DNA from: Nitrospira sp.
GTDB lineage: Bacteria; Nitrospirota; Nitrospiria; Nitrospirales; Nitrospiraceae
Assembly (NCBI GenBank): GCA_016873515.1
Contig: VGXB01000002.1
Span: 1 to 64,000 of the forward strand
DNA length: 64,000 nt
Direction of reading: 5' to 3'
In this document: one piece after another, positions 1-6,481 of the stretch
Position numbering within the stretch: the stretch's first letter is position 1
Layout of the letters: every line of letters begins with the position of its first letter
Notes under the pieces: generated by a model
Databases searched by the model: none
The model's input: the letters and a program-made list of their open reading frames with translations, nothing else
Told to the model about the DNA's origin: nothing
Made by a program: the position numbers and the translations under genes

Positions 1-829
1 TCGTCATGCGGCACAGCGGATGAATGGTGGCTGGTAATCAGCCACTGTGTGCCATTCCACTTGTAGGTGAACGTGTACCGCGCTTTGATTTTGGCTCCGG
101 TTTTCTGGAAGATGAAGGTGTAAAGCCCTGTGTCGATGGCGGTATTACAATCGATTTCGATCTCACGCGAGTCGATGCGCCCGACCGGGCGATTCTCAAG
201 AAAATGGAGGAAATAGTCCTCTTTGTCGGTGGCCGTGAGCCGAGGCCGGCTCGACACGGTCGGCAGGAATACTGACGTCGCCGCATAATTGGCGGACACC
301 TTGTGCACGTCGCCGGTTTGGAGGGACGCATTCCAGCGGTCGAACAGGCGGGCAATGTCCTCCTCCGTAGCTGCAATGCATAGCTCTGTATGTTGGGAAA
401 TCTCTTGGTGCACATGTTCCAGAGGCGCATCGTCATGCGGCACAGCGGATGAATGGTGGCTGGTAATCAGCCACTGTGTGCCATTCCACTTGTAGGTGAA
501 CGTGTACCGCGCTTTGATTTTGGCTCCGGTTTTCTGGAAGATGAAGGTGTAAAGCCCTGTGTCGATGGCGGTATTACAATCGATTTCGATCTCACGCGAG
601 TCGATGCGCCCGACCGGGCGATTCTCAAGAAAATGGAGGAAATAGTCCTCTTTGTCGGTGGCCGTGAGCCGAGGCCGGCTCGACACGGTCGGCAGGAATA
701 CTGACGTCGCCGCATAATTGGCGGACACCTTGTGCACGTCGCCGGTTTGGAGGGACGCATTCCAGCGGTCGAACAGGCGGGCAATGTCCTCCTCCGTAGC
801 TGCAATGCATAGCTCTGTATGTTGGGAAA
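1..829. repeat. Tandem direct duplication, 429-base period
   Basis: Bases 1-400 recur as 430-829 with no difference that I can see. The 29 bases at 401-429 form the junction. The period of 429 is a multiple of three, so the minus-strand gene reads through both copies. The sequence just upstream of the first domain and the end of the linker share about 16 bases (around TTCCCAACATACAGAG), a possible recombination point. Perfect identity means a very recent duplication, recent gene conversion, or an assembly artefact. Confidence 0.9.
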
Positions 830-929
830 GCGTGGAAGCGAGTTTTTGAGGAGTACCGGTTTGTGGTATCTCTGCGTAGCTCACGATGGGGGCTACGATC
901 ACTGCAAGGAGCAAGACCAATCTTCTCAT
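1..929 (-). CDS. Exported SnoaL/SgcJ-like protein with two tandem identical domains (3' end outside window)
   Basis: The reading frame is open from an ATG at 929 to the left edge (309 full codons, no stop), so the protein is partial. An AGGA ribosome-binding site precedes the start. Residues 1-20 form a signal peptide (MRRLVLLL..., cleavage likely near SYA). Two copies of one domain of about 130 residues follow, joined by a short linker containing LEHVHQEI. Conserved stretches such as TEEDIARLFDRWN, NYAATSVFLPTVSS and QWLITSHHSS fit the NTF2-like SnoaL/SgcJ-EcaC fold (DUF4440 or CaMKII-association type). That fold serves many small-molecule-binding and enzymatic roles, so no reaction can be assigned. 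The frame continues across the repeat junction because the unit is 143 codons long. A third copy could lie beyond the edge. The frame is sure; the family is fairly sure; the function is unknown. Confidence 0.75.
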   Translation of the reverse strand, partial: MRRLVLLLAVIVAPIVSYAEIPQTGTPQKLASTLSQHTELCIAATEEDIARLFDRWNASLQTGDVHKVSANYAATSVFLPTVSSRPRLTATDKEDYFLHFLENRPVGRIDSREIEIDCNTAIDTGLYTFIFQKTGAKIKARYTFTYKWNGTQWLITSHHSSAVPHDDAPLEHVHQEISQHTELCIAATEEDIARLFDRWNASLQTGDVHKVSANYAATSVFLPTVSSRPRLTATDKEDYFLHFLENRPVGRIDSREIEIDCNTAIDTGLYTFIFQKTGAKIKARYTFTYKWNGTQWLITSHHSSAVPHD

Positions 930-956
930 AAAAGATCCTCTTTCTGGTGCTTAATG

Positions 957-1001
957 CCTACGACAACCGATATGGCAACGCACGGGCAAGTTTGTCGTAG
1001 G
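957..1001. promoter_or_regulatory. Perfect 10-base inverted repeat in the leader of the duplicated-domain gene
   Basis: CCTACGACAA at 957-966 is exactly inverted as TTGTCGTAGG at 992-1001, with 25 bases between. It lies between the minus-strand promoter at 1046-1074 and the start codon at 929. A related TCTACGACG stands at 1019-1027. It could be an operator or an mRNA hairpin. No T-run follows on the minus strand, so a terminator is unlikely. Confidence 0.5.
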
Positions 1002-1045
1002 TATGCGAGGGGAGCATTCTACGACGCACTTGCCCCTAGTTTGAT

Positions 1046-1074
1046 AGTATAGAGGGGGGGGAAAAATCTTTCAA
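1046..1074 (-). promoter_or_regulatory. Sigma-70-like promoter for the gene starting at 929
   Basis: On the minus strand TTGAAA (1069-1074) is followed by a spacer of exactly 17 bases and TATACT (1046-1051). The spacer contains a run of eight C. Transcription would start near 1040 and give a leader of about 110 bases that holds the inverted repeat at 957-1001. Confidence 0.6.
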
Positions 1075-1195
1075 GTGATCAAATCGGGCAATCCCGGATG
1101 CTGTCATGGGACATTGTTTCCCCACGGCTCCATGGTTATAGCCTGGAAAGGCTCGGAAGAACGCAGGGATCAGCCTGTCATATTCAAGCGTGCGG

Positions 1196-1498
1196 CTATT
1201 GAGGAAAGACGGACGAGTGATCGCTGGTAATCAGCCACTGGAAGCCGTCCCACTTGTACGTGAAGAAGTATCGGGCTTTGACGGTGGTCCTGGTCTTCTT
1301 GAAGATGAAGGAATAGAGGCCTTCATCGATCGCCCTATTGCACTCGAGTTCGATCGTACGAGAATCAATACGCCCTTCCGGCTGATTCTCACGGAAGTGA
1401 TGAAAATAGTCCTCCTTCTCGCTGGGCGTGAAACGCGGCTTACTGGACACGGTCGCAAGCAACACGGACTTGGTCGCGTAGTTTTCCACGACCTTGAG
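1196..1498 (-). pseudogene. Truncated paralogue of the SnoaL/SgcJ-like domain
   Basis: The minus-strand frame from 1498 to the stop at 1196 aligns along its length with the domain of the neighbouring gene: NYATKSVLLATVSS against NYAATSVFLPTVSS, and QWLITSDHSS against QWLITSHHSS. The first 25-30 residues of the domain and any signal peptide are missing. The similarity begins directly after an in-frame TAA at 1499-1501. A GTG at 1489 could start a 97-residue product, but it would lack the first helix of the fold. I read it as a relic of a third copy, clearly older than the perfect tandem at 1-829. Confidence 0.6.
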
Positions 1499-1701
1499 TT
1501 AGGGGCAATGTGCGTGTCCGATGTGACGGTCAGCCGGCGAGAGTATTTCGCGCCTCCCCCTCCAGGAAAAAATGAGCGGGCAGACTGTCCCAGGTGCGGA
1601 TGTCTGATGAATGGGGCAGGGACTCCCTGTACTTGTGATCTCCAGAACGATGCTTCTATACTCCCGAGTCGGTATGGTGGTTGGAGTAGGAACAGGACGC
1701 C

Positions 1702-2073
1702 ATGGAGAACGAACGGACTAAAGCCGAAATGGAGGTGGCGATCCGCAACGCCATCATCAAATTTGAGCAGGAATTCATGGGCCGGGGCCCGACGGACGTG
1801 CGGGCGTTCATTGTCCGGGATCTCGTTGTGGTGCGGCTCAAGGGGGTGCTCACTCCTGCGGAGCGGCAGTTGGCTAAGACTCCCGACGGCGTCGATATGG
1901 TCAAACGGGTCCGGCAGACCCTCATTGCCCAAGGCCGCGACCGGCTCATCGAACAGGTGAGTGATATTACCGGAGTAAGGGTCATGGCCCTCTTCATGGA
2001 CATCGACGCCCAAATCGGGGAGAAGGTGTTTGTCTTTACCGTCGAGCGGGACTTAGAACCCAGAGAGCGCTAA
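1702..2073 (+). CDS. DUF2294 (MpsC-like) protein
   Basis: A 123-residue protein starting at ATG 1702 behind AGGAACAGG. It matches the DUF2294 family, also named MpsC after a component of a sodium-translocating, membrane-potential-generating system of staphylococci. The recognisable run is FEQEFMGRGPTDVRAFIVRD near residues 21-40, followed by the LTPAERQLA segment and the VERDLEP end. There is no signal peptide or membrane segment, so it is soluble. No mpsA or mpsB partner is visible nearby, so membership in such a transport system cannot be inferred. Many bacteria carry DUF2294 as a lone gene. The family call is good; the role is unknown. Confidence 0.7.
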   Translation: MENERTKAEMEVAIRNAIIKFEQEFMGRGPTDVRAFIVRDLVVVRLKGVLTPAERQLAKTPDGVDMVKRVRQTLIAQGRDRLIEQVSDITGVRVMALFMDIDAQIGEKVFVFTVERDLEPRER

Positions 2074-2152
2074 ATCGATCAACTGGTCCTCGGGCTTCCA
2101 AGATGTGTGCAGGTTCTGGCAGATTGGAACGATGACCGGACGTATTTTCGAC

Positions 2153-2252
2153 CACCTTTTCTTCGACAACACCCACGCCGATTCAGGATTCCCCGTATCT
2201 CATCCAGACCAATCCCCAGGCAGCCGAGTTGATCAATCGCGATCCAGAGTAA
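2153..2252 (+). pseudogene. Relic of the 5' end of a second selO
   Basis: Two short stretches in different frames match the start of the intact selO just downstream. The first reads FFDNTHA (selO: SFDNTYA). After a frameshift and loss of about 15 codons the second reads DSPYLIQTNPQAAELINRDPE (selO: DEPYLVGFNPAAAALLDLDPA) and then a TAA. The copies are diverged, so this is a remnant of an old duplication or of a replaced selO. Confidence 0.55.
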
Positions 2253-2295
2253 TTCGAGCGGCCAGGGTTTGCGACCCTCTTCTGGCGGAAGCGCG

Positions 2296-2625
2296 TTAAC
2301 GGCCTGCATGCTGATTCGCGCGGCGCGAATCGTACCGCCTGACACGGATTTCTTTGGACCGGCGGCGCATGTGTTTCGTATCGTGCCATGCCTGCATCCG
2401 CAAGAGCGTTTCCATGTTCACCTGAAATGCCTTTTCAATGCGGAAGGCCATCTCAGGCGATAGTGCCGCACGCCCGTGCAACACATCCGAGAGGGTGGCC
2501 CGGCGCACGTCAAGCACGTCCGCTGCCTGGGTGATGCTCAAACCCAGTTCCTTTAGGATCTCATCACGGATAAACTCACCCGGATGCGGCGGTGTCATGC
2601 CGATCTTATGAAGTGTCTTGCTCAT
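2296..2625 (-). CDS. higA: HigA-family antitoxin (XRE helix-turn-helix)
   Basis: A 109-residue protein with the family opening HPGEFIRDEILKELGLSITQAA and a lambda-repressor-like helix-turn-helix across about residues 25-75, including LDVRRATLSDVLHGRAALSPEMA. HigA antitoxins bind and block the HigB ribosome-dependent mRNA interferase and repress their own operon. The ATG overlaps the stop of a higB stub (TGATG at 2623-2627), so translation is coupled in the usual higB-higA order. The last 15 residues, after KHMRRRSKE, are unlike most family members. Because the toxin is truncated this looks like an orphan antitoxin that may act only as a repressor. Confidence 0.8.
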   Translation of the reverse strand: MSKTLHKIGMTPPHPGEFIRDEILKELGLSITQAADVLDVRRATLSDVLHGRAALSPEMAFRIEKAFQVNMETLLRMQAWHDTKHMRRRSKEIRVRRYDSRRANQHAGR

Positions 2626-2729
2626 CAGACGTTACGGAGACGCTTGACCAGATCGGGGCGTAAACCCCGGCTGTCATTTTCTTCAAGAAAGCGGAGCAGA
2701 CCTCGATGCTGGACAGATCCAATCCGCAT
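2625..2729 (-). pseudogene. higB: Truncated HigB toxin stub
   Basis: Thirty-four codons from ATG 2729 encode the N-terminal helices of a HigB/RelE-like toxin (HRGLLRFLEENDSRGLRPDLVKRLRNV). The frame then stops directly on the higA start. Intact HigB proteins have about 90-95 residues; the beta sheet and catalytic C-terminal half are absent. A clean internal deletion that kept the coupled stop/start is the simplest reading. An ATG at 2756 would add nine codons but overlaps the candidate operator. Confidence 0.65.
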
Positions 2730-2736
2730 AAAACAG

Positions 2737-2755
2737 TGTACGGCCACACCGTACA
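2737..2755. promoter_or_regulatory. higA: Candidate HigA operator (palindrome)
   Basis: TGTACGG-5-CCGTACA is a perfect 7-base inverted repeat immediately upstream of the higB stub. HigA antitoxins typically bind such palindromes next to their own promoter. It is placed correctly for autorepression; binding is inferred. Confidence 0.5.
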
Positions 2756-2855
2756 TGTGTCAACCACGCGCCCCTGGGGAATCAGCCATATCCTCTTATG
2801 ATGAACGGCGAGGGCCGTCTTGCCAGCGAAGGGTCTTCCCTGTCATGCTTCCTGC

Positions 2856-4331
2856 ATGCCGCAGCGATCGCTGGAACAGCTTTCCTTCGACAACACGTAC
2901 GCCCGACTGCCCGAGGCCTTCTACGCCAAGCTCAACCCAACGCCGTTCTCGGATGAGCCGTATCTGGTCGGCTTCAATCCCGCCGCCGCCGCGCTACTCG
3001 ATCTAGATCCCGCAGAAGCCGAGCGGCCTGAATTCGCCCGCTTGTTTGGCGGAAGTCTGCTTGTGCCGGGTATGGAGCCGCTGGCGATGCTGTACTCCGG
3101 CCATCAGTTCGGCGTCTATGTCCCGCAACTGGGCGACGGCCGTGCAATTCTCCTTGGAGAAGCAACAAACGAGCGGGGCGAGCGATGGGATTTGCATCTC
3201 AAAGGCGGTGGGCTCACGCCTTTTTCGCGTGACGGCGACGGGCGCGCGGTCTTGCGCTCGACGATCCGCGAATATCTCTGTTGCGCGGCTATGACAGGTC
3301 TCGGCATCCCGACGACGCAGGCGCTCTGTATTGTCGGGAGCGACCACAAGGTCTATCGTGAACAGGTTGAGACCGGCGCGACACTGGTCCGCATGGCGCC
3401 GTCGCATGTGCGATTTGGCACGTTCGAAATCTTCTACTACCGCAAACAGCATGAACACCTGAAAGTCCTGGCCGACTATGTGATCGCCCAGCACTATCCG
3501 CATCTCACGGTTGTGCCAACCAAGTATGCCCGCTTCTTTACCGAAGTCGTCGAGCGGACCGCCACCCTGATTGCGCAGTGGCAAGCGGTCGGGTGGTCTC
3601 ATGGGGTGATGAATACCGACAACATGTCGATCCTTGGTCTCACCCTGGACTACGGCCCTTACGGGTTTATGGACAACTACGACGCCGGTTTCATCTGCAA
3701 TCACTCCGATCACAACGGCCGCTATGCGTATAATCAGCAGCCGTACATCGGATTGTGGAATCTCAGCTGTTTGGCACAGGCCCTATTGCCGTTGGTGGAG
3801 AAAGAGGTCTTAAAGGCCGTGCTTGAGACCTATCAACCTTTCTATGAGCAGACGTATCTCACTCATATGCGGGCGAAGTTGGGATTACTAGAGGGGCGCA
3901 CGGAAGACGACTCCCTGATTCAAGACTTTCTGGGCCTGCTCCAGGAGAGTCACGCGGATTACACGAGGGTGTTCCGAGAGTTGAGCGTCTTCTCGCCAGC
4001 CGAGGGTACGACGAACGAGCGACTGCGCGAGCTCTTTCTCAACCGCGACCGGTTCGACGAATGGGCGGCGCGGTATCGAGATCGGCTGCGAAGCGAGCAG
4101 AGCCGCGATGGGGAACGACAGGCGCGGATGGACCGGGTCAATCCCAAGTATGTGCTCCGCAATTATCTCGCGCAGGTGGCGATCGAAAAAGCCCAACACA
4201 AGGATTTCTCCGAGGTCGAGCGGTTGTCCACCCTGTTGCAACATCCCTACAGCGATCAGCCCGGCATGGAGGCCTATGCGGCTCCGCCTCCCAATTGGGG
4301 CAAGCACTTAGCGGTCAGTTGTTCGTCCTAG
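2856..4331 (+). CDS. selO: Protein adenylyltransferase SelO
   Basis: With the ATG at 2856 the protein has 491 residues, normal for bacterial SelO (YdiU/UPF0061), a pseudokinase-fold enzyme that transfers AMP from ATP to Ser/Thr/Tyr of proteins involved in redox homeostasis. Visible motifs: YSGHQFG (80-86) and QLGDGRA (91-97), LHLKGGG with the conserved Lys116, DGDGR (126-130), HGVMNTDN (249-256) and LDYGP (264-268) for metal and nucleotide binding. The C-terminus is the family's Cys-Ser-Ser, where vertebrate homologues have selenocysteine. A TTG at 2820 in the same frame has a GAGGG upstream and would add 12 residues, but similarity begins at the ATG. It follows a relic of another selO start and the higBA remnant. 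Confidence 0.92.
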   Translation: MPQRSLEQLSFDNTYARLPEAFYAKLNPTPFSDEPYLVGFNPAAAALLDLDPAEAERPEFARLFGGSLLVPGMEPLAMLYSGHQFGVYVPQLGDGRAILLGEATNERGERWDLHLKGGGLTPFSRDGDGRAVLRSTIREYLCCAAMTGLGIPTTQALCIVGSDHKVYREQVETGATLVRMAPSHVRFGTFEIFYYRKQHEHLKVLADYVIAQHYPHLTVVPTKYARFFTEVVERTATLIAQWQAVGWSHGVMNTDNMSILGLTLDYGPYGFMDNYDAGFICNHSDHNGRYAYNQQPYIGLWNLSCLAQALLPLVEKEVLKAVLETYQPFYEQTYLTHMRAKLGLLEGRTEDDSLIQDFLGLLQESHADYTRVFRELSVFSPAEGTTNERLRELFLNRDRFDEWAARYRDRLRSEQSRDGERQARMDRVNPKYVLRNYLAQVAIEKAQHKDFSEVERLSTLLQHPYSDQPGMEAYAAPPPNWGKHLAVSCSS

Positions 4332-4590
4332 AAATCCTTCCGGCCTGGCATCGTCGATGCGCTCTCCATGAGCAGCCTCCCTCAGGGGGATCGCTCGACT
4401 CACGGTCTCGGTGGGTTCGTAGAGCGGTCCCCCGCCAACACCTACGCACACTCCCATCGCGGTGTTCAACCGAGCATCACCATCGCTTCACTCTCCGCAC
4501 CATCTATTGTACAGTGGCGATTCGTTTAGGCGGAGGACGCGCTCAGCGTGCTCGTGCTGGTGGAGGATCTACACTGGTGGCGGAACAACC

Positions 4591-5310
4591 GTGCGGCAGA
4601 CAACTCTAGGCGGATTGAAGGTCCGGCTTGCCGGCGGTACTGATGGGCGAGGAGGCGGGACTGGCCCGCTAGTGATCCTGCTCCATGGGTTCGGTGCGCC
4701 GGGGGATGATTTAGTTCCGCTCGCGGAGGTGATCGATGTTCCGGCAGGCACGCGATGGCTGTTCCCGGAAGGGCCTTTACCGCTCAGCCTGGGCTTCGGC
4801 GATGCGCGGGCTTGGTGGATCATCGACTTCGCGCGGATCCAGGCGGATCGCGAGGCCGGCCGCGTGCGCGACATGTCGATGGAGATGCCGAACGGCTTGG
4901 CTCTCGCGAGAAAGCATCTGGCAGGTTTTCTCAACGAACTGCCTCGATCTCTGCCGGTCGAATTCACGCACACGGTGATCGGTGGGTTCTCGCAAGGGGC
5001 GATGCTGACCTGCGACGCAGTCCTGCACGATACGGCTCCGTTTGCTGGGCTGGTCCAATTGTCCGGAAATCTCCTGGCGCAACCGGTCTGGAGCCCGCTC
5101 ATGCCTCAACGAAAGGGTCTGCCGGTCTTTCAGAGCCATGGTATTGAGGACGAGATCCTCGCTCACATCGGCGCCGAACGATTGCGCGATCTGTTGGCCC
5201 AAGCCGGCCTGGCCATTGAATGGCATAGTTTCAGGGGCGGGCATGAAATCCCTGAACTGGTTCTGAGGCGACTCGGTGTGTTTCTCACAAAGGTGCTGAC
5301 GAAATCATGA
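4591..5310 (+). CDS. Alpha/beta hydrolase, carboxylesterase/phospholipase type
   Basis: The frame is open from 4462, but the first about 43 codons look non-coding. A GTG at 4591 gives 239 residues that begin where similarity to the family begins. The fold is shown by LLHGFGAPGDDL (oxyanion region), the nucleophile elbow GGFSQGAM, an aspartate in GIEDEIL and a histidine in RGGHEIP: the usual Ser-Asp-His triad of small cytoplasmic esterases. The substrate is not predictable. The stop overlaps the next start (ATGA at 5307-5310), so it is co-translated with a second hydrolase. Confidence 0.8.
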   Translation: MRQTTLGGLKVRLAGGTDGRGGGTGPLVILLHGFGAPGDDLVPLAEVIDVPAGTRWLFPEGPLPLSLGFGDARAWWIIDFARIQADREAGRVRDMSMEMPNGLALARKHLAGFLNELPRSLPVEFTHTVIGGFSQGAMLTCDAVLHDTAPFAGLVQLSGNLLAQPVWSPLMPQRKGLPVFQSHGIEDEILAHIGAERLRDLLAQAGLAIEWHSFRGGHEIPELVLRRLGVFLTKVLTKS

Positions 5311-6062
5311 GTGTGCATCAACCGTTTTTTCTCGCCGGCTCGGATGGCAAGCATATTCGGGGCGATCACGCCGTGGGACAGGGCCGCCAGATTCTCTTCA
5401 TCACCGGGTTTCTCTCCAAACGCTGGGGTAACAAGAGTAAGGCGTTGGCGCAGTGGTGTCACGAGCAGGGGTGGGGATTCTGTTGTTACGATGTACGCGG
5501 GTTCGGTGATTCCGAAGGCCAATTCACTGAGTACACACTGTCCGATTGGATTGCTGATGCCCAGACGGTGCTCGACTCCATCAAGTCTGGACCACCTGTC
5601 ACGATCGTCGGCAATTCGCTCGGCAGCTGGATTGCCTGGTTGGTCGCGCAGGAAAGTTCCATGGTGGACGAACTCCTCTTGATCGCTCCGGCGTTCAACA
5701 TGATGGGTAAGCGGGCGAAGAGCATCTCCAAGGAACGGTTGCATTACTGGCATACCGCCGGATGGATGCCGTGGAATGACGATCCGCTGCACAGGGATTG
5801 GCCCTTGTCCTGGAGGTGGGTGGAAGAGAGTGAATGGTATTGGGCCAGAACTTTCGATGTCGTTCGCCACGTGAAAACGACGATTCTGCATGGGTTGCAC
5901 GATACCGTCATTGCACCGGAAGGCAGCCAACAGTTCACCGACGAATTGCGCCGCCGCGTTCCAACAATTCCACTCGACCTGCAGCTGATTCAAGGCGATC
6001 ACCGGCTCAGCAGCCCGGAGCACCTAGAGTTGTTTCGACGATTGGTGATGAGGGAGATCTGA
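5307..6062 (+). CDS. Alpha/beta hydrolase (ABHD10/palmitoyl-thioesterase-like)
   Basis: A 251-residue protein with the alpha/beta-hydrolase layout: GFLSKRWGNKS in the oxyanion loop, YDVRGFGDSEG, the nucleophile elbow VGNSLGSW, an acidic residue in LHGLHDTV and the catalytic histidine in QGDHRLS near residue 232. No signal peptide is present, so it is cytoplasmic. Its start overlaps the preceding esterase by four bases, and the small protein that follows overlaps by one base (TGATG). Two different hydrolases plus a small Cys-rich protein therefore form one translational unit. The family resembles the ABHD10-like thioesterases; the substrate is unknown. Confidence 0.8.
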   Translation: MSVHQPFFLAGSDGKHIRGDHAVGQGRQILFITGFLSKRWGNKSKALAQWCHEQGWGFCCYDVRGFGDSEGQFTEYTLSDWIADAQTVLDSIKSGPPVTIVGNSLGSWIAWLVAQESSMVDELLLIAPAFNMMGKRAKSISKERLHYWHTAGWMPWNDDPLHRDWPLSWRWVEESEWYWARTFDVVRHVKTTILHGLHDTVIAPEGSQQFTDELRRRVPTIPLDLQLIQGDHRLSSPEHLELFRRLVMREI

Positions 6063-6229
6063 TGCTTGTTGTCATTCACAAAGAATGTGGCGGTCCGGCG
6101 CTGGAAGAATCCCCAGTCGGCGAAATCTGCGCCATTCCGATCGATCGTTTCCCCTTCCCGTGCTTTTCCTGCCTGGAAGAGATTCTCGACGAATCCGAAG
6201 TGCGGCTGTCAGAAGAGCTGGGGATATAG
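6062..6229 (+). CDS. Small Cys-rich protein
   Basis: A 55-residue open frame starts at the ATG overlapping the stop of the hydrolase. It contains KECGG near residue 9 and PCFSCLEEI near residue 34, a spacing that could form a small zinc ribbon or knuckle, and it ends in an acidic helix. Codon use matches the neighbours, and the overlap argues that it is translated. I do not recognise a named family. Confidence 0.5.
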   Translation: MLVVIHKECGGPALEESPVGEICAIPIDRFPFPCFSCLEEILDESEVRLSEELGI

Positions 6230-6481
6230 GTACCAACCGATTCAGCCGACCGGCTATAGGGAGGCCGGAGCGGACCTGTGTTGCCGAGCACGCGGAACAT
6301 CCAATATCATTCCGGTTGGCCCTCTCTCCAGAAAACAATCGCACAGCCGGTTCGTGTCAGAAAAGATGGGGTATTCGTGCTTAGAATAGCGTGTGACTCG
6401 GTTGTGATCGAAAAGGATTGTCTGCTATGGTGCCTGACTTCACCGCAGAAACCGTAAGAATCAGGGAGGAAAAGAGCGCTC

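Noticed and set aside
24-275. Plus-strand 83-codon frame, repeated at 453-704
   Set aside because: It is the shadow of the minus-strand duplicated domain; only the minus frame matches a family and the neighbouring paralogue.
1190-1960. Long plus-strand frame of 256 codons with CPRCG
   Set aside because: It is antisense to the SnoaL relic and overlaps the real DUF2294 gene; composition is unlike a protein after about residue 150.
1231-2013. Minus-strand frame of 260 codons
   Set aside because: Antisense to the DUF2294 gene, with a reversed image of its codons; no family resemblance.
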